A stretch of DNA of 64,000 nt. Source: Acanthosepion pharaonis (Eukaryota > Mollusca > Cephalopoda > Sepiida > Sepiidae). This document shows, in pieces, positions 53,598 to 64,000 of this stretch. The position numbers were made by a program, and so were the translations under genes. Where the stretch lies: positions 597,001 through 661,000 of the forward strand of contig CAHIKZ030003474.1 in NCBI GenBank assembly GCA_903632075.3, read 5' to 3'. The notes under the pieces were generated by a model. The model searched no databases, had not been told where the DNA came from, and was given only the letters and a program-made list of their open reading frames with translations. Every line of letters begins with the position of its first letter. Position 1 is the first letter of the stretch.

Positions 53598-54780
53598 TTT
53601 CTTATTTGCTATTGATTTAACCTAACAGAGATAATTAAGTTTATATTGAATAGTTGTGATCCTTAATGCGTTAATCTTGCATGGACTCCGGATTTATTAG
53701 GATTATCTTGGTAGGAATGTTTGTATTTATGTTAATATATTTGTTTTCTACTTTTGTTTTATACGGGTGTATTTTTCTAGGTCCATGTATTACGCGCATG
53801 TGTGTCTAAGTATTAGTTTTTATGTCTAAATGTATATTTATATGTGGGTGCTTATATTTATGTATTTGTAATTTTTTACATACGTATATATGTAGCTGTC
53901 TATATATGTGTGTGTATGTATACATATACTTTGTTTTCTTTATTTAATTTGTTTATAACCTGATATCTATCTTTCACCTATTTATGCATCTTATATACGT
54001 TATTTTGTTTTTTTTACCTTTGTTTGATAACCACACCATTTTATCTATATGTTTTTTCTTGTATGTCATTTTTAACGGGTAGTCTGTGTCGTTTTATGTT
54101 TATATGTGTGCTTAAATCGTGGTGAGTTTTCTTATTTGTACATGGGTACGGATGTATGTTTGCTTGTATTTTTTTTTACGCTTCTTTCCGTCGCACTTTC
54201 CTTTTTACCTTTCTATCAGTTTGTTTTTTTTTTCTTTTTATTTTTAAAATTTGAATTTTCTTTTTTCTTTTTCCGTTATCCCTTTTTTTGTTTTCCTTTC
54301 TTCTTTTTTCTTTTCTTCTTTTTTTTCTATTCCCTGTGTCATTCTTATATTTGCGTGCATATATGTTTAGTTTTATTGACGTGTCTGTGTTTTAGGATGC
54401 GAATGTGTTTGTCGTGCCATCAACCGACGTCCTGTTGTTTGAGATCTGTAGCGTTCATGTATACTTTTCATATCAGCGTTCATTGTACCGGATATATATA
54501 TATAAATTGCTAAAACTATACCACCACTCTCCTTCCTACATGGAACCTATTTACAGCCTCTTTCTCTTTACTTCCCTCTTATTTCTCTTTTCTTTTTCTT
54601 TTTCTCTCTTCTCCCCTCCTCTTTCAATATATCACTTCCGTTAAGTTAACCGATTAAATAGGTCATGGTCTGGTCCCTCCTCCCCCAATACTACGTAACT
54701 GAAAGAAATATGAATTAAACCCTCTCTAAACTCGACCATGTCTCTCAAACCACCCCTCATTACCACCTCTGTTAAATTAC
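53441..54780. other. T-rich DNA, possible 3' untranslated part of the Penelope-like element
   Basis: Includes a (TA)n tract at 53541-53596 and long T/C-rich sequence. Hydrophobic open frames (for example 54106-54513) follow from base composition. A family D hammerhead lies at its far end, where a Penelope-like terminal repeat could be. The link is an inference. Confidence 0.35.
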
Positions 54781-54847
54781 AAAAAATTACACTACTCATC
54801 AAAAGTATGAATTTTCATTTGATTTCGTTTCTTTTCATCTTTTGGAA

Positions 54848-54911
54848 GTGCTATCTGAGGATCCAGAGTCCTTTAAAAGGGCTGTGGTGTAATAAATGAT
54901 TATAATGGAAC
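54848..54911 (+). ncRNA. Hammerhead-like motif, family D copy 2
   Basis: GTGCTAT, core CTGAGGA (54855-54861), stem II CCAGAG...CTGTGG with apical CCTTT/AAAGG, then GTAA where GAAA is expected, helix III ATAA/TTAT, cleavage base A54904 and ATGGAAC. A substitution at A13 should inactivate it. It lies about 1.4 kb after the GIY-YIG remnant on the same strand. Confidence 0.55.
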
Positions 54912-54939
54912 CTTAAAGTGGTCTGTTTTTCTTTAAAAT

Positions 54940-55004
54940 ATTAGCTCTGGATTTACATTCATCCTCCTTGGGACTACGCATACGGATTACCAACCTTTCA
55001 TAAC

Positions 55005-55062
<58 letters not shown>
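54940..55062 (-). repeat. Inverted family D leader with (TA)n tail
   Basis: Reverse complement of 5360-5440 (GTTATGAA-GGTTGGTAATCCG-like), followed by (TA)n at 55010-55062. With 54848 it forms a head-to-tail inverted composite. Confidence 0.7.
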
Positions 55063-55066
<4 letters not shown>

Positions 55067-55214
55067 AAGGAAGCCTTTTTATTATATCCATACTGTGTCC
55101 TGGACATTGAGTTCTACCTGGATTCTATCCTCTTAGATTTTTTTTTATACAAAATATATATGTATGTGTATGCATGTATGTATATATATTTTGCATATGT
55201 ATGTATATTTACCA

Positions 55215-55218
<4 letters not shown>

Positions 55219-55280
<62 letters not shown>
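55219..55280. repeat. (TA)n tract
   Basis: About 30 TA units. Confidence 0.95.
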
Positions 55281-55281
<1 letters not shown>

Positions 55282-55574
55282 CTCCGTCTTTTTTTAATAA
55301 GCTTTCAAAACTTAATGCTCGGTTTAATTTGAAATTTCTGATTTTTAATTTTTAATTTCATCTCAAATTAAAGATTAATTATTTGCTATTGATTTTTGAC
55401 TTGATCTAGCATTAACTTTAATCAACTAACGGTTTGTATTTAGAATATACCGTCATGTTTTTTGAATTTTCATATACTTATATTCTGATTGCTCATCATA
55501 GTTTACGTATCGAAGGAATTTGATTTGGTTTTGAATTTAAAAAAAAAAAATCACTTTATTTCACAATCAACACC

Positions 55575-55635
55575 ATCACTTGATAAGACACCAGAAATGT
55601 TGAAACGAAATGTTGTTGTTATTTTTTGTAGGGAT
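55575..55635 (+). ncRNA. Hammerhead-like motif, family F single-arm copy
   Basis: ATCAC, TTGATAA, stem II GACAC...ATGTT (weaker), GAAAC at 55602, TTTGT, A, GGGAT. It shares the C3 and G8 changes of 47348 and the following TATAACATATTTATGTTATA. It ends in (TA)n at 55662-55699. Confidence 0.45.
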
Positions 55636-55660
55636 GTTATAACATATTTATGTTATACTT

Positions 55661-55701
<41 letters not shown>

Positions 55702-55799
55702 GAACACAACTATTCTATAGTTAATAGACTCTCCCACGTATAATAAGTAAGAGTAGTAAGAGTAACAAGGAGTCGCTCAGTGGGTCGGTCTGAGTTCAG

Positions 55800-56060
55800 T
55801 CTGAAGTGGGACGACCGGCTGACCGATTGAACTCTCTGCCTTTGGGCGGGGAGAAACCCGAACGAGGCTACGCCGAAGGGCGGAGTCACTTTCGGGGAGG
55901 TAAACCTACCCTGAACTCGTTTATACGGGTTTTAAAAGGGCATTTTTGTGGCCGAGCCCACGGGCTCGGAGATCCCACGGGCTCGGAGATCCCACGGGCT
56001 CGGAGATCCCACGGGCTCGGAGATCCCACGTTAAACCGACCTTGTGCCACATGATGCCCT
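55800..56060 (+). repeat. Single copy of the structured unit with internal 17-bp tandem
   Basis: Same blocks as the 51809 array: CTCTGCCTTTGGGCGGGGAG, CCGAACGAGG...TTTCGGGG hairpin, ending ACCTTGTGCCACATG. The GGCTCGGAGATCCCACG segment is expanded to four copies (about 55961-56030). Confidence 0.8.
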
Positions 56061-56284
56061 CGTTTTGACAGAATATCGCTCAGTGAGTTGGTCATTCAGT
56101 CTATGTCGGACGACCGTTAGTCGGATACTAAAGTATCAGCGACCACCACTAGATTTCTCTGCGTCATTACCTATTATATGAAGTTCCTAACGTTTTGTAC
56201 GTCGAACCCATTTTAGGACCGACTTAGTACAAATACAAGCCTCCACTGTGAAATCACTCCATAACAATATATATATATTTATAT

Positions 56285-56412
56285 AAATCCTAACGAGCCA
56301 AGCATACCTACCCAGGTTCCACCTAAACGGATCTTCAGGATAATCTGAAGCCAGTTTACCTTGAAGATCCGTTTAGGTGAAACCTAGGTAGGTTTGCCTG
56401 ACTCGTCAGGAT
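56285..56412. repeat. Family G inverted dimer
   Basis: A minus-strand copy (56344-56285, core CTGAAGA, then GGAACC in place of GAAACC) is joined head to head with a plus-strand copy (56346-56412, TTGAAGA, GAAACC, helix III ACC-TA-GGT, A, GGT). In the plus copy, CCAG/CTG distal pairing and ACC/GGT proximal pairing remain, but catalytic C3 is U. Confidence 0.6.
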
Positions 56413-56652
56413 TTATTCTAATTTACCTTTCTACTTAGAGTATTGAGTCCTCTACGTTTTCGTTGTCTTTATACTCGCTTGGTTTTTTTCTCTTTAGACT
56501 AAGGACTTAAGACACTTGACGATTTTTTTCGCCTTCTAATGTATTTAGTTATTTTTTTTTTTACTTCCTATTTTTTTCCTCAGGTACCAATTTGCCCTCA
56601 GGTGTCTACAAGTTGAGTCATGCGAGGTTTTTCAAGCCAGTAAACTGTTAAC
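56413..56652. other. Family G 3' flank and T-rich DNA
   Basis: The words TTAGACTAAGGACTTAAGACACTTGACGA and CAAGTTGAGTCATGCGAGGTTTTT-like recur near 59050-59190, so this is a further dispersed repeat with two copies. Class unknown. Confidence 0.4.
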
Positions 56653-56656
56653 ATAT

Positions 56657-56728
<72 letters not shown>
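56653..56728. repeat. (TA)n tract
   Basis: About 75 bp of TA with one slip. Confidence 0.95.
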
Positions 56729-56733
<5 letters not shown>

Positions 56734-57759
56734 TTCAGCTGATTAATGTTACCTTCCTGAATCCTTGAGTTTTGTAGACGGAATTTTCATCAAACGCTCT
56801 TTCCACTTGTCAAGGGATATCAGCAATTAACTTGTTTTCTTTTTATATTACGTTGAAAAATTATTCATGTAGTTTTCATTTTTGTTTTTTTTATTTAATT
56901 AAAGAGCCCAAAATAAAAGACACCTACATAGAAAATGTGCACCTCCTCCCTTCTTCTGAATAAAGGTGGCCAAGCGACATGAAATGAAGCCTGTAAGGAA
57001 CTGGAGTCTTTTCATAGGTATAGATCTGTGTAGTAAGCATTTGCAAAGAATGAAAAATTCCACAGTTCTTCCAATAATATTCTTCGTACGCTCTCGAGTA
57101 ACTTAAACACTTGAAATAAAACACAGGCAATGCGACACTCCAAATATGAAAGAAATACATTTATTTTTCTTTCTGAAGGAGTTCTGTAGTTGCAATATTC
57201 AAAAACGCACGAATGAAAATTATTAGCACGTATTGATTATAACTCATTCTAAACTGAGTGAATATTTAAAGATAATTTATTTTCCATCTTCATAGAACCA
57301 CTTGACGCACTTGAAAAACATTTTTAAATATTTCTCTAGAGAATGTATAATAATAAATTTTTCTTGCAAACTGTAGCCATTAGGCACTTCCCCGTAAAAT
57401 ATTGGTTTGCCAGGTAAATTAATTCGATTTGCTTTCATTTATGGTAATCCTATTATTCATCAAGAAATTTTACTGATCAGTCAATGATATAAAACGATAA
57501 AATAAACGTTGTAGAAAAACAAAGCTACAAAAAAATACATAAAGCAAAACGGTGAAACATTTGGCGTGTTAATTCAAAGAACGTAAGGAAGAAAAAAAAC
57601 GAACGCATTTATCAGACAACCCAATGTAACCAGAAGTTCACATCTGCATCCACGACTGTATCTTCACGTGAATTGCCAAGACCGAGCGTTGTCCTTCGAC
57701 AAGCTTTTAAGACCCGTGATAATTTGATATATGTTGGTCTGTCTAGCTTCTTCGTTCTT
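56729..57759. other. Unassigned non-coding DNA
   Basis: About 1 kb without recognised repeats or genes. The 78-codon minus frame (56924-57160) is not recognised. Confidence 0.35.
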
Positions 57760-58170
57760 CTTTTATGTGCCGTGTCTCTTCAGGGCGTAAGCGATCATGG
57801 CTCTCCACATCGTCCAGCCCTTTTTAGCTCTTGATAAGTTTCATTTTTTTCTTATTTCTTCCAAAAATTGTTCTACCATCCATTTACACAATCTCGTCAA
57901 CTATGTTACGCGTTGCTTTCCTCTATCCCTCTTTTCATCAGTCCTGTGAGTATCAACTTTTCCAAGCCCTCCTTCCTCATTATGTGCTCCAGTTTTCTTT
58001 TTGTTTCCATTCTCTCCAAAAGCTTCACATGTTTGATCCATGGTATCCTCAACATCTTTCTGTAGAACCATATTTCTATCACTTCAAGTTTCTTCTTCAT
58101 CTGTGTCCCGAATTCGCTGCATACCGGAGGACAGATATCACGTAACAATTCAGGTCTGTCGAACAACCGA
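57760..58170 (-). pseudogene. RTE-like LINE polymerase C-terminal remnant, copy 2
   Basis: The minus frame has KKLEVIEIWFYRKMLRIPWI, then LEHIMRKEGLEKLILTG and LMKRG, matching the end of an RTE-like LINE polymerase (EAAEMWF-RRMLRI-W, then LGHIMRKEGLENLILTGRIEGKR). It pairs with the better-preserved end at 30008. Confidence 0.7.
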
Positions 58171-58289
58171 TCGGGAAATATTGGATTGTCAGAAAAATTC
58201 GTTCGTTTTTCTCCCTTTATTTTAATGCTATCAACAATTGTAACAAATCATTGAAGGATTCTTTAATGCCGACAAGATTTTTATTGCTG

Positions 58290-58356
58290 GCTAGATTACC
58301 CTGAGGATCCGGTTAGGTGAAACCTAGGTAGTTTGTTCCTGGCTCTTTAGGATTTT
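58290..58356 (+). ncRNA. Hammerhead-like motif, family G copy
   Basis: Core CTGAGGA at 58301-58307, stem II CC-GGTTA-GG flanked by T·T, GAAAC at 58319, helix III ACC-TA-GGT, cleavage base A58330. The core is complete, but only one proximal helix I pair is left, so folding is doubtful. Confidence 0.5.
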
Positions 58357-58409
58357 CAACTCTACTTAGCGTATTGAGCACTCAGCATTACGTGTAAAAT
58401 GAAAAACGA

Positions 58410-58615
58410 TTGACTATAAATGAAATAGCAGTGGTGGAAGTTGCAGGATGTTCAGACATTGGGTCCAGATTTACAACCATCTTAAATTCAGGTGGCCACT
58501 TTTGTACTGTTGGTAAATCTGGAGCGTCATCCTCTATTGTAGCAACCATATCGCCATAAATATCCTTTGGGCTAAACCCTTTTTCTGCACAATGCCAAAT
58601 TTTGTCCATTTTTAA
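58410..58615 (-). pseudogene. mariner transposase N-terminal remnant
   Basis: The minus frame reads MDKIWHCAEKGFSPKDIYGD, then DDAPDLPTVQKWPPEF, then LDPMSEHPATSTT. These match the N-terminal DNA-binding region of mariner transposases (DDAPSYSTVxRWxxEF...DxPRxGRPxTATT). Only this end is preserved. Confidence 0.6.
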
Positions 58616-58978
58616 GAGAAGTCGATGTTAGTTACTTTTGAAGACTTCTTTGAACAGTCCAATGCCAGTTTACCTGGAACAGACTCATGCAGTTATTAAT
58701 AAGAAGAGTTGAACATTTAGTTTACCTGAGAAGAAAAAATACAGTTATTAATAAGAAGAGTTGAAACGAACGCATGCACTATTTCACATCTCTGTCATCT
58801 GCTACTTGATAGTCAGTCTATGAGCTTTTCAGTCCACTCTTGTATTTAGTTAAAAATCAAATGACTAATAGATTATCCAAAATCGCTTGGATATATAAGA
58901 AGAGATTTGGTGCCACGTCTTCTAATCAAAGGTGCACCAGGCTGATCACATTATAAAAATCTTAATCGCAGTACCTTT
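58616..58978. other. Unassigned non-coding DNA with a short direct repeat
   Basis: ACAGTTATTAATAAGAAGAG followed by TTGAA occurs at about 58690 and 58740. Nothing else was recognised. Confidence 0.35.
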
Positions 58979-59202
58979 TATATATATATATATAACAAAT
59001 ATGTGGTGCATTTCAATTTTTTTTTTTTTGCTTTTTTTTTTTTTTTTTTTTTTCTCTGGAATAAAAACTTAAGGCACTGGATGATTTGTTTCGCCTTGTT
59101 CGAATGTTTCTAGTTCTTTCTTTTTTCCTTGTGTACCAATTCTTTTTTATATACTTGCAAGTTGTTCTGTCCGAGGTTTTTACCAATCGAGTACTACTAT
59201 TA

Positions 59203-59742
<540 letters not shown>

Positions 59743-59750
<8 letters not shown>

Positions 59751-60030
59751 TTTATTTAAAAATATGATTCCAAATCGCTACATAAGAGGTCTCATGTTTC
59801 AAAACAAGAGCCGAAAACTTCATTATAATCCTTTAAATTAAATTGAGTTGAAATTAAAATGGGCTCCGTTCCATCTTCAAGCGAAATTTTTGTTGGAAGA
59901 TGGAACGGAGCCCATTTTAATTTCAACTCAATTTAATTTAAAGGATTATATTGAAGTTTTCGGCTCTTGTTTTGAAACATGAGACCTCTTATGTAGCGAT
60001 TTGGAATCATATTTTTAAATAAATAATTAT
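59743..60030. repeat. Family E foldback dimer
   Basis: Arms 59743-59878 and 59896-60030 pair almost perfectly, both containing AATATGATTCC, GAGGTCTCATG and ATGGGCTCCGTTCC or the reverse. A 17-base loop separates them. Two ribozyme units are thus fused head to head. A (TA)n tract precedes it (59716-59746). Confidence 0.85.
59775..59884 (-). ncRNA. Hammerhead-like motif, family E (left arm)
   Basis: On the minus strand, TCGC, TTGAAGA, a long stem II (GGAGCC with GGCTC plus AAC/GTT) closing a ~50-base AT-rich loop, GAAAC, helix III ACAT/ATGT, cleavage base A, and GCGA pairing fully with TCGC. Only core position 3 (U for C) departs from consensus; that change is usually damaging. Confidence 0.5.
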
Positions 60031-60145
60031 ATTTATGCTCTACTTTTTGTATCGAGCACTACTATTTTTAAAAATAATAACTAAAATACTAAGGGACTTT
60101 GGTTTATTTACCTGACCAGTTCCTTCCTATTTTCTATATATTTTC

Positions 60146-60149
<4 letters not shown>

Positions 60150-60200
<51 letters not shown>
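60150..60200. repeat. (TA)n tract
   Basis: TA run of about 25 units. Confidence 0.95.
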
Positions 60201-60202
<2 letters not shown>

Positions 60203-60740
60203 CTATATATAGTTATCTATATATAGTTTCTAAATAATAATAATCTATTAAACAATAGACATGAGTTAACAGTTTTTTGTCGACATCATAAAATTCATGG
60301 TTTGAATAATTAGCTAAAAACAAGCATACAATATAATAACTTTTATAATCCATAGCCAAAAAAAATAGTTTAAATACCCTACAAAAAAGATAACCCTTTT
60401 ATGAAGTCGTCAAAAAACAAATGTTACGGCAGTTTTTTTGTTTTGTTTTTTTTTTTGTCTTTTTTTATATGCACAAATCCCTTTCATCAAGAAATAAAAT
60501 AAAAAAATAAATAAATCTCCATAGACACGTAAACCAGACTAGGCTAAAAAATCTTCCGTTTCAAATTTTGACACCCGCACCTTACCCTGATTTGACATCT
60601 ATGAAAGTAACTCTATACTGATACTTATTATTAACACCCAACACACGCCTACCCAATTTAAACAATTCGCCCTAGCTGTTACCACGGAAATTTTGATTTC
60701 AATTATTAAAACACGTAAATATCAGAAATACGTTATTCAA
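60201..60740. other. Unassigned AT-rich DNA
   Basis: No recognised feature. Confidence 0.35.
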
Positions 60741-60749
60741 AAAAAAAAT

Positions 60750-60855
60750 TTCGCTTGAAGATGGAACAGAGCTTACTTTAACTCAATTTAATTCAAATAA
60801 TTATATTGAAGTTTTCTGCTCTTGTTTTGAAACTTGAGACCTCTTATGTCGCGAG
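60750..60855 (+). ncRNA. Hammerhead-like motif, family E single-arm copy
   Basis: TTCGC, TTGAAGA (60755-60761), stem II AACAGAGC with GCTCTTGTT around an AT-rich loop, GAAAC at 60829, helix III AC/GT, cleavage base C60850, GCGAG pairing with TTCGC. C3 is again U, shared with the foldback copy. The 3' flank GGAATCATATTTTTAAATAA is shared by all family E copies. Confidence 0.5.
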
Positions 60856-60990
60856 TTGGAATCATATTTTTAAATAAATAATTATATTTATGCTCTACTT
60901 TTGTATCGAACACTATTTTTTAAAAATAATAACTAAAATACTAAGGAACTTTGGATTATTTACCTAACCTTCCTATTTTCTATATATTTT

Positions 60991-61027
<37 letters not shown>

Positions 61028-61052
61028 TTATGTATATATATATATATATATA
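60991..61052. repeat. (CA)n-(TA)n compound microsatellite
   Basis: A CA run passes into TA runs; it forms the tail of the family H SINE read on the minus strand. Confidence 0.95.
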
Positions 61053-61190
61053 AAGTGATACACAGATAAACTGGTTCGCTGTATCACAGCTCATCAGTGA
61101 GCCTAGACATCCGATTGCCTCAAGCTGGGATTGAAATCCGACTTATTTGGCATCAGTCAGAGATTCTACCACTGAGCTATTAACGCCCGG
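61050..61190 (-). repeat. Family H SINE copy 3: tRNA head fused to a hammerhead motif
   Basis: The minus strand has a clear tRNA-like head (AATAGCTCAGTGGTAGAAT as A box, GGATTTCAATCCC as B box), then linker GGATGTCTAGGC. Next come core CTGATGA (plus 61097-61091), perfect stem II GCTG-TGATA-CAGC with G-C at the core, and GAACC in place of GAAAC. TTTATCTGTGTATCACTT follows, then the (TA)n tail. It is the best copy of head, core and stem II; the 3' half is best seen at 37690. A SINE with pol III head and hammerhead body is the suggested structure. Confidence 0.7.
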
Positions 61191-61351
61191 TTGAGAGGGA
61201 GGCTAATTTTTACGTTCTTTGTCTTCGAATAAACACGACAATGACCGACAGGGCTCAATTGATGCAAGAGCTTTGCAGTAATAGCAATAGTTGTCATTGT
61301 TTACGAATTCGCACTTGCTCCCAAGAGTGCTCAACAGTAATTAAATTTTCC

Positions 61352-61391
<40 letters not shown>

Positions 61392-62491
61392 CATCAATCA
61401 CCTAATTGACAAATTTTATTTGTATTAAACCTATATATATACAACAAAATACATACAAAAAATACATATACGGATGCTAGAAAAAAGGAATGAAAAAGGT
61501 TAATCCTACTACTTTATTCGTCGTCTTTAGTGAAACTTGTATAAAAGAGGGGTTGCTGCCTAAATATACAAACGTAGTTCAGCTAAACGCAATTTCAAAA
61601 TTATTTCTTGATTTCTATTTTATTAGATCATTTTTAAACCTGTAAAAACATATAAAAATGGCGGAAGAAATTAAACATTATCCAGCAATTGATCTGATTA
61701 TCGAAAATCAATGATTTCCTGACTTTCGCAACTGGTCTCTATCGACCACCATATCAAGACATTCTGTTTACATATCTGGTAATTTGTTAAAGAATAGGGA
61801 AATGTTGATTCATGCCTTTTCTAAAGTAAAGATGCATGTGCGCGTGTGTGTGTGTGTGTGTGTATACTATACCTGTCAATCCTCCGACGCCAACGTCACG
61901 GCGATGCGGAAGTAATTCAATCACTTTGTCGTCGACAAGTTGACTCCAGCGTTTCATCAGAACTCTATTCCCCGTATTTGTTGCTATTGTCTCTTGGTCT
62001 TTTCATCTTTTCGCCGTGACGATTTCAATTTGCTTCTCTCTCAAGCAAGCGATGAAAAAGCACCCGTTTTTCCATTCGCCGCGTCCATCTTCTCCCATTC
62101 TTTCGCCCAAAATATACCACAAGCACTTCAGTGAGAATGCAACATTCTATGTTCAATACACGCCCCAACAAACAGCTCTCTCTTTCTAATGACATCGTGG
62201 CAAATACACGCTGACGTGCTGTACATTTTATCAATAAATGTTTCTTTTAATCTGTCGATGTCTATACCAGTCTCTTCAGATCGATAGAGTTACATGTATA
62301 TATCTAAATAAATTTGGCAATATATATAAATTATATAAAGGTGAAATACGTGAAAACCAGTTGCGTGTTGGAAATTTTGTATTTTCATGTTGACTTTTCA
62401 CTCCTTTTCCTTGACCATTATCAAACCATAACTGTAAAATGGTTCTCGGACAGTTGTGTACTGGACATTAGTTTCCCGGACAATGGCACCC
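61191..62491. other. Unassigned non-coding DNA
   Basis: Contains a (TA)n tract at 61355-61391 and a short (GT)n at 61840-61864. Open frames at 61940-62234 on both strands are not recognised. This is one of the more even-composition stretches near the window end and could hold unannotated exon sequence, but nothing supports that. Confidence 0.3.
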
Positions 62492-63224
62492 CTGGACATT
62501 TGCATCCCTAAACAAATGCGTCTCTGGATAATTGCGTACCTCTGATAATTTTTTAAGCTTTTAAAGGCAATTACCATAAAGTTTTGAAATAAAAGCATAG
62601 ATAGTAATCTTTTTTTTTTAAAAAAGGAATAAAAGAAATAAAATTAAATTAAATTAAAAGTTTATTTTTGTTTAAAATACACTGGCAGATTAAAAGTGTT
62701 GCCAGATCGCTTTATAAATCGCCAGTATGTTTTTGTTTCATCGGCGTTTTTCATAAGATAGATGTAGTTGTAATTTTCATCGTACAGAAATATTTTCCCA
62801 CCAGTGTTCGATTTTCGGAACTTAACAATGGGTTCCAAATACAAATAAAATCTATAAAATCCAGAAACATCTAATGGATTCTGGATTTTATACATTGTAT
62901 TTGTATCTGAAACCCATGGCTAAATTAAGAAAATCAAACACTAGTAGAAAAATATTTGTGAACGAGAGAAGTTACAGCTAGCACTATCATAAGAAAAACA
63001 CCAATAAAACGAAAACTTACGGGAGATGTGTAGAGCGGTCTTTCAACACTGTTAATCATTGCATTTTAAACAAAAATAAACTTTTAATTTTATTTCTATT
63101 TTATTCTTTTTTTTTTAAATTATGATTACAACATATGCTTTTTTTTCAAAATTTATGGTAATTGACTTTAAAAGCTTCAAAACATTATCCAGAGACGCAT
63201 TTGTTTAGGGACGCAGATGTCCAG
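62492..63224. mobile_element. 733-bp foldback (long terminal inverted repeat) element
   Basis: The left arm starts CTGGACATTTGCATCCC and the right arm ends with its near reverse complement (GGGACGCAGATGTCCAG). Matching blocks continue inward (AAATGCGTCTCTGGATAAT, AAACTTTTAATTT..., AATAAAATC) to a centre near 62867-62878. Arms are about 370 bp with small indels. Interior words such as GGTTCCAAATACAAAT lie close to the centre. No transposase and no certain target duplication were found. Confidence 0.75.
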
Positions 63225-63304
63225 TAAGCAAATCATAAATTCATTTTTGTTATTTCCATTGTGTCTTAGTAGCTTTACTTGCTTGCTGGGTGGGGGTGTA
63301 ATTG

Positions 63305-63307
<3 letters not shown>

Positions 63308-63363
<56 letters not shown>

Positions 63364-63442
63364 AATTTTTATCTTCATATGTCCGAGCCCCATATTTATA
63401 TTTTAATATTTTGCTATGTGCAAATCTTATTGATTTTGGCAC

Positions 63443-63495
<53 letters not shown>

Positions 63496-63514
63496 CTTAT
63501 TGATTTTGGCACAT

Positions 63515-63573
<59 letters not shown>
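63308..63573. repeat. Three (TA)n tracts alternating with a GATTTTGGCACATTATA unit
   Basis: TA runs at 63308-63360, 63445-63493 and 63514-63573 are separated by copies of CTTATTGATTTTGGCACATT. An inverted copy (GTGCCAGAATCAATAAG) follows at 63574. Confidence 0.9.
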
Positions 63574-63576
<3 letters not shown>

Positions 63577-63640
63577 CCAGAATCAATAAGATTTTGGACA
63601 TATCCACTAACACGAAAATGCCTTGATCGCTAAGGTTCAA

Positions 63641-63748
<108 letters not shown>

Positions 63749-63774
63749 GTTCCAAAATCAATAAGATTTGTACA

Positions 63775-64000
63775 TAGGAAACATGAAACATGTTAAAATA
63801 AAATATAAATATGGACATATGAAAACAAAATTTAATAAAAGAAAGTCATTGTAAGCCAAATAAATCACGTAAAAGTGAAGAATCATATAATTTAATTATA
63901 GATATTCGTTTTTGGTTATTATGTCTTACTGTTCTTTTGTAAGATTTCTATAAATAGGCCGCTTGAGGCTTATAGGAAGGCAGAGAAAAGGAAAATGGCT
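63775..64000. other. Unassigned DNA at window end
   Basis: AT-rich, no recognised feature. Confidence 0.35.

Overview
This 64 kb window is animal nuclear DNA that is very AT-rich and made almost entirely of repeats. I found no convincing host protein-coding gene. A coleoid cephalopod, most likely an octopus, is the best guess. The reasons are long (TA)n, (TG)n and (GATA)n tracts, several tRNA-headed SINE families with the 3' module CGGCCTTGTGCCACAT, and a mix of Gypsy, Penelope-like, Jockey/R2-like, mariner and hAT remnants. The species call is an inference; no single-copy gene supports it.

Layout. 1-2450: unassigned DNA plus a decayed ~150-bp tandem family. 2820-5590: inverted pairs of a tRNA-headed SINE (family A), a GC-rich module, and the first hammerhead-type ribozyme repeats, all joined by (TA)n. 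6070-9170: more (TA)n-tailed retroposons and copy 1 of a 0.78-kb ACTAGCAG repeat. 9170-12010: microsatellites and a 184-bp duplication. 13030-14165: decayed R2-like LINE reverse transcriptase. 15228-16066: a head-to-tail array of about six tRNA-SINE units. 17091-22322: a full-length but frameshifted Gypsy LTR retrotransposon inserted in an older LINE remnant, followed by a chimeric 5S rRNA/tRNA SINE. 24480-30500: mariner, hAT-MITE and LINE remnants and the nested ACTAGCAG copy 2. 31270-32330: a GATA array split by a probable solo LTR. 34394-39200: SINE, mariner deletion derivative, LINE tails, ribozyme repeats. 40110-41640: a Penelope-like reverse transcriptase fragment embedded in family A SINEs, then a 107-bp tandem array. 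43188-49480: a dense (TA)n-linked mosaic of ribozyme repeats and foldbacks. 50134-53440: SINEs, LINE remnant, a four-unit ~228-bp structured array, and a Penelope-like GIY-YIG endonuclease remnant. 54848-61190: more ribozyme repeats, including foldback dimers and a tRNA-SINE/hammerhead chimera. 62492-63224: a 733-bp foldback element.

The most interesting signal is the repeated hammerhead core (CUGANGA, helix II, GAAA(C), short helix III ending in a UH cleavage site, helix I). It appears in at least seven unrelated-looking repeat families (B to H) at about 20 loci on both strands. Several have all three helices; two families (A and H) are headed by tRNA-like pol III promoters. Hammerheads are known in Penelope-like elements and retrozymes, and Penelope-like coding remnants lie in the same window. 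The plausible reading is a family-rich population of small self-cleaving retroposons, perhaps spread by Penelope-like or LINE machinery. Self-cleavage is inferred from fold and motif only; many copies carry core mutations.
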